NCBI GenBank assembly: GCA_016169945.1
Contig: JADLSH010000199.1
Coordinates: 2,976,001 to 3,040,000 of the forward strand
Source of the DNA: Trachythela sp. YZ-2020
Taxonomy: Eukaryota; Cnidaria; Anthozoa; Malacalcyonacea; Clavulariidae
Length of the DNA: 64,000 bases
Direction of reading: 5' to 3'
In this document: positions 14,301-24,000 of the stretch, piece by piece
Layout: every line of letters starts with the position of its first letter
How positions within the stretch are numbered: the stretch's first letter is position 1
Program-made: the position numbers and the translations under genes
Notes under the pieces: model-generated
What the model saw: only the letters and a program-made list of their open reading frames with translations
What the model was told of the DNA's origin: nothing
Database searches by the model: none

Positions 14301-14406
14301 GCGAATGTGGTCCTTCTTGGGGATGTCTTTTACATCGACGTCTGCGCTTTCTTTTCCGTTTTCGCACGGGTTCTATATCTTGTCTACATTGCAACGGTTG
14401 TTCCAT
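2109..14406 (-). CDS. MDM2: MDM2-like E3 ubiquitin ligase (multi-exon gene)
   Basis: Exons in coding order: 14406-14251 (ATG), 13567-13493, [one unfound exon], 10511-10440, 10032-9788, 8816-8661, 7182-6997, 5354-5147, 3942-3884, 2377-2109 (TAG). All found junctions except the gap join in frame at GT-AG sites. The product has a basic N-terminus, SWIB p53-binding-type pieces, a Ser/acidic middle, a RanBP2-type zinc finger and a terminal RING. In vertebrates MDM2 binds the p53 transactivation domain and ubiquitinates p53; that role here is inferred from domain order. The unfound exon should encode the centre of the SWIB fold (YLGQYI region in human). Summed exons give about 475 residues, close to human MDM2 (491). 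Introns hold several transposons. Confidence 0.9.
2474..2810. mobile_element. Non-autonomous hAT-like element
   Basis: Ends are CAGTGATGGAT and ATCCATCCCTG (imperfect inverted repeats), flanked by CCTTAGTC and CCTTAATC, an 8-bp target duplication with one mismatch. Runs of G and C follow each end. No transposase frame. The 8-bp duplication and CAG start point to hAT. Confidence 0.75.
2941..3110 (-). repeat. Interspersed repeat, minus copy of the 7848-8277 family
   Basis: This is the reverse complement of sequence at about 7855-7975 (shared ATGATTGCAG, GATGTGAAATAG and TTTGGTCGTAACTGTCG blocks). A third copy lies at 49872-50060. Between 2811 and 2930 a fragment with CTCCGGGTAC resembles the SINE tail at 25190. 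Confidence 0.65.
3129..3544. mobile_element. Non-autonomous hAT-like element
   Basis: Inverted ends are TAGAGATGAGCCGAT and ATCGGCTCATCTCTA. The flanks GTCAGTTT and GTTAGTTT form an 8-bp target duplication with one mismatch. The interior repeats ATCGGCCGAT-like motifs. It lies in the last MDM2-like intron region and has no transposase. Confidence 0.8.
4577..4826 (-). repeat. Interspersed repeat shared with 18616 and 57012
   Basis: Blocks such as CAGTACTGCTAGTCTGACTG, GTTTTATTCAGTGTTTCAC and CCAGTTGGCCA recur, inverted, at 18616-18905 and 57012-57385. Three copies in 64 kb define a dispersed family of about 250-370 bp. I see no coding frame. Confidence 0.7.
4829..5074. repeat. Long palindromic MITE, TA-flanked
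   Basis: The arm starting ACACGAATCG is mirrored by one ending CGATTCGTGT. Inner arms (AGTCACAGCTACATG, TATTCAAATAATA) pair almost perfectly around about 4967. TA sits at both edges, consistent with a mariner-type target. It ends only about 70 bp from the zinc-finger exon of the MDM2-like gene. Confidence 0.75.
5147..5354 (-). CDS. MDM2: MDM2-like exon: acidic stretch and RanBP2-type zinc finger
   Basis: This exon encodes a Glu/Asp-rich run (DEGEDGGDELGNDDSSDSE) and then a zinc finger with spacing C-x2-C-x10-C-x2-C and the MDM2 signature CWA(V)R..W. The acceptor GTTGTAG at 5355-5361 was chosen because it joins in frame (phase 1) to exon 7182-6997. The open frame continues upstream to about 5410, so a slightly earlier acceptor is possible. 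Donor AG|GTAAGT. In vertebrates this acidic/zinc-finger region contacts ribosomal proteins and the p53 core. Confidence 0.92.
5431..5825. mobile_element. TTAA-flanked fold-back element A (piggyBac-type MITE)
   Basis: Inverted ends GGCCGGCCTCCACTTG and its complement are flanked by TTAA at 5427-5430 and 5826-5829. The inside is itself a long hairpin centred near 5630 (arms containing TTAGCCGCGACGGTC). TTAA targets are typical of piggyBac. It sits 77 bp beyond the zinc-finger exon acceptor and has no transposase. Confidence 0.82.
5830..6162. mobile_element. TTAA-flanked fold-back element B (piggyBac-type MITE)
   Basis: Inverted ends run from GCATGTAGGACGGCAACGCG to CGCGTTGCCGTCCTACATGC, flanked by TTAA at 5826-5829 (shared with element A) and 6163-6166. 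Arms continue through CGACGACGACGGC. It is non-coding and from a different family than element A. Confidence 0.82.
6375..6915. mobile_element. Non-autonomous hAT-like element
   Basis: Ends TAGAACTGCTCCC and GGGAGCAGCTCTA are inverted. Flanks GTACAACA and CTACAACA form an 8-bp duplication differing at the first base. Subterminal ATCGATTAATCG repeats occur at both ends. Intronic to the MDM2-like gene. Confidence 0.78.
7335..7480. repeat. MITE, family GTTAACCCATTAACTGGCAG
   Basis: A unit runs from AACCCATTAACTGGCAGTAC to AATGGGTTAAC, with TCTGGCATTAGACAGAG inside. A small hairpin TTAACAAGAGACACTGGCAG precedes it. Relatives lie at 11056-11300 (two, inverted), 37912-38040 and 42624-42672. Confidence 0.75.
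7848..8277 (+). repeat. 94-bp tandem repeat, about four units
   Basis: ACCCTATGTGAAATAG recurs at 7981, 8075, 8169 and 8263 (start of block), exactly 94 bp apart. Units differ by only a few bases. The first unit, from about 7887, is joined to the unique left part of the dispersed family also seen at 2941 and 49872. Recent local expansion is likely. Confidence 0.85.
9331..9632 (-). repeat. CAACTTGTT-type dispersed repeat
   Basis: The block is made of permuted short words (CAACTTGTT, GACAACTTG, ACAAGTTG) framed by CACAAGTTGTAACAAACCTGC. Related blocks lie at 54905-55215 and 57395-57740 in the other orientation. Internal near-palindromes are frequent. Confidence 0.65.
10440..10511 (-). CDS. MDM2: MDM2-like exon: C-terminal part of SWIB domain
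   Basis: This encodes KVYCDNDKLGEIFGCKEFS, matching the human stretch around VYCSNDLLGDLFGVPSFS that lines the p53-binding cleft. Acceptor CTAG, donor TG|GTAAGC. It starts and ends in phase 2 and joins in frame to exon 10032-9788, which continues with DLLLQNLENI, resembling the last helix of the fold. Confidence 0.88.
10650..11050. repeat. Dispersed repeat rich in TTTATATGG / CCGGACTGGCCC
   Basis: Repeated blocks GGACTGGCCCAGTTG, ATATAAACA and CTGGCCAGGC resemble those at 26480-26940 and 40530-40960 (GGTTGTTTATATGG, CCATATAAACAG). The members look like diverged copies of one inverted-repeat family; no ends could be fixed. Confidence 0.5.
11056..11300 (-). repeat. Two adjacent MITE copies of the AACCCATTA family
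   Basis: Two inverted units (about 11058-11166 and 11203-11297), each ending TACTGCC(G/A)GTTA.TGGGTTA, are separated by a perfect hairpin TTAACAAAACTATCTGCCAG... ending TCTTGTTAA. The same hairpin abuts the copies at 7337 and 38008, so it belongs to the family. Confidence 0.72.
11332..11492. repeat. Near-perfect 161-bp palindrome
   Basis: The left arm (ATGAAAATAAGAGCCCAGCA onward, about 72 bp) is mirrored almost exactly by the right arm, with a short loop near 11413. The symmetry gives nearly identical short reading frames on the two strands, which are by-products. It is intronic to the MDM2-like gene. Confidence 0.88.
13493..13567 (-). CDS. MDM2: MDM2-like exon: first part of SWIB p53-binding domain
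   Basis: Twenty-five codons, phase 0 at both ends (acceptor TTAG, donor CAG|GTAAAA). The product begins VRILPRLKPVLDFLEVKGD, aligning with human MDM2 VRPKPLLLKLLKSVGAQKD. It joins in frame to the start exon 14406-14251. Confidence 0.85.
14251..14406 (-). CDS. MDM2: MDM2-like start exon
   Basis: Fifty-two codons from ATG (A at -3, G at +4) to donor TTG|GTAATT. It encodes an Arg/Lys cluster (RKRKRKRRRCKR) that could be a nuclear localisation signal; vertebrate MDM2 has no such N-terminal cluster. Chosen as the start because it joins in frame to the SWIB exon and no other ATG exon was seen upstream. Confidence 0.72.
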
Positions 14407-17400
14407 TTTATGGAAATTTAAAATAACCAGAAATACTTAACATTGAAGAGTTTACTAGGAGACGTAAAGTAATTTTGCTTCGTTAAGCGAGTGAGTACTC
14501 ACTCATATACAAATGACCACATGAGGAGAATTTTACACTTGATCAAATTTCGATGTTAATGAAATCCAATAAGTGAATCCAATGTAAACACCGTTTTAAG
14601 AATAAATAAAATTAATTATTATACTCTTCCTCTAGTTCTAAATGTCTAAAACGATGATAACACTTTTAAAATATTTTGCAAATAGTTATAGACAACGGAA
14701 AAATATTCAAAAATCACACCGAAAAAATCCAACGTTGTTGATCAACATTTATATTCTCTCTAATCTTCCCTTCAGATGCTAATCTTCGCACGAACATGTC
14801 TCAACAGATCAATGAAAACCTGTCGGGCGTGTTTTCATTGGTCAAAAATGTTTGCAAAACAGCATGAGCTACTTAAAAATACAGTTTGTTTCCCGCTAAA
14901 AATCCGCATTAATCCCTCAATGGTTCTTTGTTAAACTATATGGCGTGTACTAGATATAACCCCATACAAAACATAGTTGTAACTTGTGCTTCGTCCTAGC
15001 GTTGTTAAATTGTCATCTTTTTTGTTATGACAAAACGCACACCACGAGGTATACAGACAAGTGCAATGTGACGCACACTGGTAATTTGTGCGCATGAAAC
15101 GTGAAAATCATACCAGGCAAGTCCGTTCGCGTTTAACTTTTTCAAGGGTGAACGGAAATACCGACCGCATGCTGTCCTTTTTTGCAGTGTTGGTCTGTTA
15201 CGTTGGTTGGAAACGGAACGCCAAAATTGACATTGTAATTGCAACTGAAAACTGAAGTATTAGTCGTGATGACGATTTGTTGGACATAAATATAGATTCT
15301 CTTTATGGTCAGACAGAGCGTAAACATGTAAAACGTAGTCTGACTGCCTGTGCCTGTAGTTTACGTTAGCTACTAATCTGCAAAAAAATGGATTACATTA
15401 CATTATGCATGAACCACTCATGGAATGCTGACAATCTACCACCAAAAATTGGATAACCATAACCATTATCCATGGAAATATCCTAGCAGGGTACCATGGA
15501 TCCATTCATGGAATGCTGATAACCTACCGTGCAATTACAGCTAGAACTAGTAATCATTCGGGTATCATTCAGAGATGGGTATCATGCATGTCGTCAACTC
15601 AATATCGTGTTTTGAATACATTGGGTCATTGGATAAATTTTGTTTTTCTAACAGCACAATTTTACTTTTCTATCACACATTGTTAGTAGACTGCACAACT
15701 AGTATAATAGTGAGATTGTTCGTTTCGCTTGTTTGTTTGACACTATTGTCTATATTCGACTAGTTAATTTTGTGAGCACAGTGGTATCGTAAAACCAGTT
15801 TGTCTTTGACGCAAAGGCTTTAATTTTGAATAAAAATTGTGTCGTTGAAAGAGGTTTAGTCTCAGACTGTCACATTACACACTTTGATCAAAGAAACCTC
15901 GATGGTGTAAACTCGTGTAAACCAACTTAACTAGAGGGCACTCAGAGACTACATACCTGCACTAGCAAATTGTCAAGTATTCGGGCATAAATTATACATG
16001 CACTAACTACGCATTTAGTTTTTTTTAGCCAGGGAAAGCAAGACAAATTATTGTATCCAAAATGTAATCGATTTGTTCTTGGCCTAGGGCCATTAGATCG
16101 TATTAAAATAATTCGATACTTTTTGAGTTACCTGCTTACAGGTAAACACACACACAAATAAACCCAAATGAAAAGCAGAAGTAACAACAGATAATATTAC
16201 TGCAAGTACTCAGTCTCGGCCTGCAGGCTGATGCAAGGTAAGTGTGAGCCCTTGAAGATGGCGGTAGATGGGGATAATTGAAGCAGCAACCTCTAGGCTC
16301 CAACCAGCCATAACAAAGACCAAAGTACCAATTGAGCAAATAGACATAATAGGTTTATATATGGAATGGGAGTTGGTGGCACAGTACAGGGACCGCGGAG
16401 CATTTTTTGGATTGGGGGGGGGGGCTAAAGATCTCCGAGGGCGCAGTGACTCTAGTATCGAGACGCGAGACTTTTAGGGGGGTTTGGGGCCATGCTCCCC
16501 CAGAAAATTACAGTCTCTACAGTCTCTAAAAGGCCATTTCATGCACTTTGAGAGAAGATTTATGAGCAATGTCACAAGAATTATTTCCAAATATTTGGTC
16601 GAACGAAAAGCTGCTGACCACCAAACCTAACAATCGTATCTACGCAACGAATCAGTATTTACTCGGCCAGGACGTACTGAGGAAGAGAATAAAGTGCCTA
16701 ATTTAATACCTAAAACATTCGTAGTCGAAGGTTTACGGTATATAGTCTTATGATCATAATTTAGCAAAGACAGAGACCAACACCGCAGGTTTTCACCGGG
16801 TACTACGCTTTCCCCTTACCTGAATAATTAATAGGGGGTGACCTTCTCCGCCTGAGTAAAAACTGATAGCTACCAGTATAAACTATACAATTTTAGTTTA
16901 CACAAAATCAAAAACACTTACTCATTAGTTTTCAATTTTTAATATTATATGCTACAGTGCTTATTCAATAATATTATAAGGTAAACCCACTCACAAGGCA
17001 ATTGGTAAGCTATTCTGAATTTTAGACATGGCGACTGCCACAAAGCAGCGCCTTGCTGGTGGATTAACCTATTTTATCACAAAGGAAAATATATCGTTCA
17101 ACATTTTACGTTGACGTCATAAGATCTATACCTATTTAAAACGTTTTACAAAAACTTAAAATATGCACTTCGTTTGTTTAAGGTTATAGAGCACTATCGC
17201 AAGATGGCCACAATATTGGCCTAGCCACTGATCTCAGAATTCCAATCATATCAGAGAAGATTTGTGGTATATTTTTCTTCCTTTCCACTACCACAAAATG
17301 GCTTTCCACTACCATATAATGGACAATACAAATCCACCATAAATAAAGGAACCAAACTTATGGCTCTTAAAATATTTCGACTCCCTTAACTTAATAGGAT

Positions 17401-18040
17401 TCTATAAACTCCAATAAGCTTGTATGACTAAATGTTGACTCGATCCAGTTTTAACGCGAGATCAGTGGTTAAACGAACACTGTGACGTCATAATGGAAAA
17501 GGGCTCTATATAGAAAGGATGCCGATAAGACACTGCCGAAGTGGTTTTGCAATAAAACTATAATCTATACAATTCTCCCTAAAGAATAAGTTAAACGGAA
17601 GAAACTATAATAATGACAAAGTATAATCATGTTTAAAGCTACCGTATAAACAGCAACTTATTTTCACCTTAGCTTATTACTGCTTGTTAGATATCCTACC
17701 GGTTAACAAGTTAACTGCCTTCCATGTTAAAAACTGAAATACTATGAATTAGATATTGTTGTAAAACCACTTGCTTTGGAGTCTTATAAGGAACTTAAAC
17801 AAACTGAAGTATTAACACAGATAGATTACTTAATCTGTAAACCACTTGCTTTGCAGACTTAATGGATTCTTTCTACTTAGACAAACTGAAGAATGGTCAT
17901 ATATCTATCTCCCTATAACACAGATACTCTTTAATGCACAGATTAGGCAAAAGGTGAATACACCTCACAGTATTAGGCAGTCGCTTCTCTACATTTCAAG
18001 AGTTACCAGGCGACAAAAATGCGGCAAAATATAATTAAGT
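14407..18040. other. Intergenic region between the MDM2-like gene and adducin
   Basis: No convincing exon on either strand. It presumably holds the MDM2-like promoter near 14410-14900. A direct repeat with CATGGAATGCTGA occurs near 15420 and 15510. A G-rich patch near 16410 and a CA-rich patch near 16145 are simple sequence. Nothing else recognised. Confidence 0.5.
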
Positions 18041-21000
18041 TTATTTCTTCTCGTCTTCGTCTTTATCTGATTTGCTTCTTCTGTTCATGATTCCTTGGAA
18101 AGATTTTTTAAAGCTTCTCTTCTTCTTAACTTTCTGTCGTGATTTACCTCCGGATCCTTCTCCTTCATCTTTTTCAACTTCCCCTTTGTCACCTTTGGGA
18201 ACGAAACAAAAAGGCATTGGTACTTATAAAAACTCGATAAAGGATTAGTGTCACACTAGGAGATTGCGGACTCATATTCATGCTGGCTGCCATTTTATGA
18301 GCTGAGTAGATCACTAGATCTGGAATGGTTTTTTGTTATCCGTCATATATCTTAAACATCCTTTGAGAATCCTTGTTCCTTTTATCGGATTTTTAATGGA
18401 AATGCATCAAACAAGGTATTTTTATCGTTATTTGTTGCTGTTAGATAAGATAAAACGAATAACACACGCCCGCATTACATGACCCTTACACTAATCTTTT
18501 AAGAGTTAAGCCTCTTGTAAAACCTGTTGTACAAACTCGTCAACTTGCGTTTACTAACGCCCATCAAGATAAGAGACGTAACACAAGTTATTCCGTTACG
18601 TCATCCAATAGAGTTACAAAAAAGCTGCGGGTATGCGGGTACCACGCGTGAGGAAGGTTTACTGGCATTGCGGAAGGTTGAAAGTGAAACACTGAATAAA
18701 ACATTACAAAGCAGTAAGTACTGGACTAGTCAGGCTAGTATTCGTAGCAACAGTCAGCACTCAGTCAGACTAGCAGTACTGCAATGGCCAACTGGCAAAC
18801 CTAGCCAGGCAAAAGCACGCATGTCGGAAAATTTCCAGTTATTTTGAGGACGGTTGGGAAAACCCAAAATCCTGCCCCGAGGAAGGTTGAAAAGGTTTTG
18901 CAACTCTGTTCTAATATAATTCACCCGAGTTCTAATTCCACAATCATTAGACATAAGAACATAACAAGTTCATTAGACATGGACGAAGTTACACTATATT
19001 CACCTATAAATGTCGCGATGAGAGTTTCAGGTTTTACATCAACTCTCACCTTCTCTCACTCACTCGCTTATGAACTTTCATCCTACGTGCTCTTAGAAAT
19101 GACTGGAAATATCCTTAATTCTCACAAAGTTCTTCGATTGATCGGAACATTACGTTTCGAGAATGACAATGAGCCAAATTAAGAAGTATAGCTGGCTAAT
19201 TTGTACATGATTTATTGAGCACGTGATTGTCGTCTTATTCCCCCTTGTCCCTACCTTCTTCACTGCCATCATCATCGACCTCGACATCAATGGCAGGTGG
19301 ACTGAGTAAACTACTATTAAGACCTCTATGGCACAGATCTCTATTCTGTGTCTATGGAGTACAGTTTAGAACTGATAGAGCTAGCCTCTATAAAGTGACA
19401 GTAGTTCTTCATTGGCATCATCCTCTTTTTCCACCTCGAGGTGGGTACAGTTTAAAACAGATAGAGCTATCCACTATAACGAAAGTTACAGACGTTCTTC
19501 AGATTACCTTCTTCACTTTCGTCATCTTTTTCTTCGACCTCGACATCAATGGCAGATGGACTGAGTAAATTACTGTCTAATACTACCACTACCAAGACCT
19601 CTATGGGGTACAGTTTAGAACAGATAGAACTACCCACTATAAAATGGCAGTAGTTCTTTAGACTAGCCTTCTTCACTGCCATCATGCTCTTTTTCCACGT
19701 CCACATCAATGGCAGGTGAACTGAGTAAATTACTTTCTAGTACTACTATACTAAGACCTCAATGGAGTACAGTTTAGAACTGATAGGACTAGCCACTATA
19801 CAATGACAGCAATTCTTTAGATTCTTCTTCCTCATACTAATAACACCTCTATGGGGTACAGTTTAGAACTGATAGAGCTACACACCATAAAGTAACAGTA
19901 GTTCTTTAGCTTACCTTCTTCACTGCCATCATCTTTTTCTTCGACCTCGACATCAATTGCAGGTGGACTGAGTAAATTACTATCCACAGACTGCTCTTCG
20001 CCATTCACAATCACTTTCTTTTCAACTGTCGTTACAGGGGCGCCATCACTTTTCACCACAGTACGACTGGTCGTCACAACCCTAGTACTTGTTGATGTCA
20101 CCGTCTCGCCAGGTTTTGCTTCCTTTGTCTCGCCACCATTTGAGCCTTTCTCGATGAACACTTCGGTTTCGTTGCTTGGCTCCTCATCGAAAATGCTATC
20201 GAAGGGAATCTCACTCATCACCTGTACCGCTGGCTTGCTAGAGGTGATGGTCTCCTGGACAATTTTTTCGTCATGTGCTGGTCCTTTCGACTCCTTTTCA
20301 AGTCAGAATAAAAACAAGACATTACCGCAACACCACACTTAGCATTTTAAAAAGCCAACATCGCAAACCAGGCTCTTGGAAGAGCCAAGGTAAAGAGCCT
20401 GGCTTGCTAGAGGTTAACTGAGCCACAAAGCCCAGCTGCCAAAAGCCAACAAGTCCATGTGCATAACATGTAGACAGAGCGCTACACCGGAATCGCAGGC
20501 AAGGCGGGATTTTGGTGTACATGCTGGGGGAGGTGAAAAATGTTTTAGGGGAGGTGCAGCGTCCGTGCCACAGGATTTTAGGTTTTCAGACGTACCCCCC
20601 TGGAGTAAAAATGTGACTTTATGTATGTAATGTCTGTATTTATGCATTAGGATTGTATGACTCGTCCAATTGAAATTGTGTTTGATCAAACTTGGCAAGT
20701 TGGTTGTAATGGTTCTGTTATTAATCAATATTAAATTTTGACTTTGATTCATCATTTCACTGTACAAGGGGAGGTGCTTGAATTTCCAGGGGAGGTGCAA
20801 AAATTCTCAGGGGAGGTGCAAAACGATCCCAGGGCCGCAGATTCGATTCCTGCCAGAGGGCCTAAAATATGTATATAATTTTTGCTCGAATTTCCATCTA
20901 CAAACACCATCATCATTCAGTTCTGTTGAGCGAGGCGCCCAAAATGTAGAATATATACTCCATAAAGTACAGTTTATTTATGTTTGCTCATAGTTAATTG

Positions 21001-24000
21001 ATCAACCTGTCGGAAGGAGACAAGTAAGTAGTTTTTACGCCTGTCATTTGTACAGTAAAATTCACCTGACAGATAGACAGGTCGTTATTTCCGTCTACAA
21101 AAAACCTTCAATGTTGAGTTCCATTGAGCGAAATACCCCCAAAAATTTAGATATTTTAAAATTTTACCTCCAAAATTTTCACAACTGTTTCTTTCTCAGG
21201 TTTGCTATCTTTCAAAATGGCAGGCTCTGTGTGACTATCATGAATAAACTCTTTCCTATACTCTGTGGCTTTCACAGGGGAATTCAACCACTTGGCACGA
21301 TTCTTGTAAGTATTGCCCTTGCCTTGAGACCTTGCACGTCTAGCCGGGGTGGTCTGGTTGTCCCCATGAAGCATTTCATAACGGTAGGATGTCATTGTTG
21401 CTGGAGACCTCGCGTCAGATTTTGGTTGCTGGACTGTCTTGTTATAAATGTCAGGTTGATGGTAGACATAGCCTGTTCTGTGACCCTAAACCATGTATAT
21501 ACCAAGAAATATACATGACTGTATATAGGGGTCGTTCATTTAGTATGTAGGCAACTAAGGGGAGAGGGGGTGTCATTTTGGGCGGTACAATCACAAGGGG
21601 GCGGGGGGAGGTTACAATCACAAAGGGGGCACACAATGTGTTTGTTCTCTACATACATTGTTCTTTCGTACTACTTTTATGTAGTGCCATTGACAAAACA
21701 TGAACTCAGAGCTTGGTAAAACAGATGTTTTTAACATAAGTACTACAAACTATCGAACGTAAAACAAATGTACGTTTATATTAACTTTAAATTCATACAT
21801 TTCATTGACCTTTATATATACTAAAATGTTTATGATTTATAAATGGAAACTATATATTTAGTACTACTTTCTACTACTGACAAACACATTGGCTCAACTG
21901 TGGTACAAAGTTTGAAAATTTTCCAATAAATGGATAACCCCACACATTATGACCAAATAGTATAAAATAGTACATAGTAAAATACTGTAGTAGTTAAATG
22001 GTAGAAATGGCTAAGTAGGATATTTCAAACGTGCGGTGCCAGTGTGGGTGGTGTAGCAAATATTCGGCGGTTGACTGTTGTGTAAAACTACCTGAAAAAT
22101 ACAATAAGTGTCGAAATGTCGAAGTTTTTATTGTATTTTTCAGGTAGTTTTACACAACAGTCAACCACCAAATAAGTAGCATATTGTTCACAAGATTGAG
22201 ATCCTCTGATGTTCAATGCACATCCTAGTATATTCAAGGTTACATTATACAGTATGAACAGTCCTTCCAATTGCAAAATGCTATGTGTCGAACATATTTT
22301 TTGTTCACATCAACAAGATATAGTTACACCCATTTTTGTTACTGTTTTGAAATGTCAATGTATTGTCCAATTTGTTTGGCAAAAACAGGTTAAATTTGGT
22401 GACTTTCCAGACTGAAGAAATACAGATTGATCGATAATATCACAATAGTATTTCTCTCAATACCACAACAGCCTAGGTATGGGCATTGTATTTTCAATTT
22501 GCCATGGTTTAGATAGTAAATACTGAATCAGAATACTGATTGAAATGAAATGAAAGGATTTATTTAATGTTGAAAACACAGGAAGTGGTTGCCCAATCTC
22601 CCGAGTCGCCGTGCTGTCATTTGATATACATATCCAATTCTGGGATACCAAAGTCGCTAATATCCACTTATACATGCTAAAAATTTAAATGTAGGGCCTT
22701 GATGGAGTATATTTTGGTATACAGTACCTGTGAATCAAGCATTCTCATCCAGGCTTCAAACTCTTTCATTCCTGGTGTCATTTTTGCATTATTTTTGCTG
22801 TCACAATCTTCACATTCATGAACTTTCTTTAGCATGTCGTTGCTGAGCAAAACAAGATTATCAACGCCAGCAACCATGGCTTTTACCTACAGAAAAGTTT
22901 TGTGGAGATAACCTTGGCCATTATTACTCACGTTAATTTCATTATTTTATCATTTCAAAATTTCAAGTGTAACTGGGTCACATCCTGAATTCCAGTGCTG
23001 CAAGTACTCGTTACAATTGTAACGCGTTACCGGCTACTCGTTACATTTGTAGTAATTTTAACCTGTAATTAATTACATTTTTGAAAAGGAACGGAAAAAC
23101 GTTATTAATTACAAAAGAAAGGAACGCGTTCCTTTTATAAAACGGACGAAAATTACAAATTACTTTACTGAAATCAATATATACTTTGCTGAATCACAAG
23201 TTTTCCTGTTAAATTACAAATAGTTTCAATGTTTCCCAAAGTCTGTAACACTATAAGTATAACAGCAAACAATTGCAACTTGTTGAGTTTGAAGTAATGG
23301 CTGTAATGAAGCTTACACATTTAAGGTTCCGTTTTTGTTAGCGATGATATAAATAGTCCCTCTTTTCCTGTATCAAATATTTTCCTTTTTAATTTCTTGC
23401 ATGAGAAGACTACTTCGCCGAACATTCCGCGTTATAAAATCACAAAATGTAATCTGTAATTAATTACATTTTTTAATGGTAATTTTGTTATTGTAATTAA
23501 TTACTTTCCTGAAGAGGTAATTGTACTCAGGAATTAATTACATTTTGAGGCAAGTAATTGTAATTGTAATTAATTCCTTTTTGAACGGTAATTTTGCAGC
23601 ACTGCTGAATTCTGAAACACAAAAACACAGTCTGGCATGCAGGAGCTTGTCTAACCAGAGCCTGAAATAACAGTCACAAGTTGTCCAGTCCAGATAAAAT
23701 GTCCGACTAAAAGGGAATTTGATAGGACATTTTCATATTTGGTCAGACATATTTTCGATTTCATCTTGTCTCCCGATCTCTGTTGGATGAAAATACTTTA
23801 CACCTTTATTGTGTAATACAATGTGAATTAGAATGAAATTATAAACATAGACTTTGAACAACATGGTCTACTTAATTTTGTCCAGACAAAATGTTCGACC
23901 AATTTAGCATTTGGTTGGACAAACTGAAATTTGATTGGAAAATGTCCGATGTCTGACCGTTATTTCAGGTTCTTCTAACTGAAATGCAATTCTGAATGTG

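Larger units (their letters stand above)
19227..19985 (-). repeat. Tandem duplications of the adducin acidic exon end and its intron
   Basis: The 3' end of exon 8 plus following intron sequence (TAGAACTGATAGAGCTA) is repeated about five times, at roughly 19915-19985, 19668-19736, 19508-19576, a degenerate piece near 19420 and one at 19255-19310. Spacing is about 160-250 bp. Copies 2 and 3 keep open frames and splice sites; the others are damaged or out of frame. Confidence 0.82.

Noticed and set aside
14792..14801. GAACATGTCT, a p53 half-site upstream of the MDM2-like start
   Set aside because: A single half-site; about 16 matches to RRRCWWGYYY are expected by chance in 64 kb, and no second half-site is adjacent.
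21048..21518. 156-codon plus-strand frame
   Set aside because: It lies antisense to adducin exon 21485-21168, whose minus-strand product is clearly the real one.
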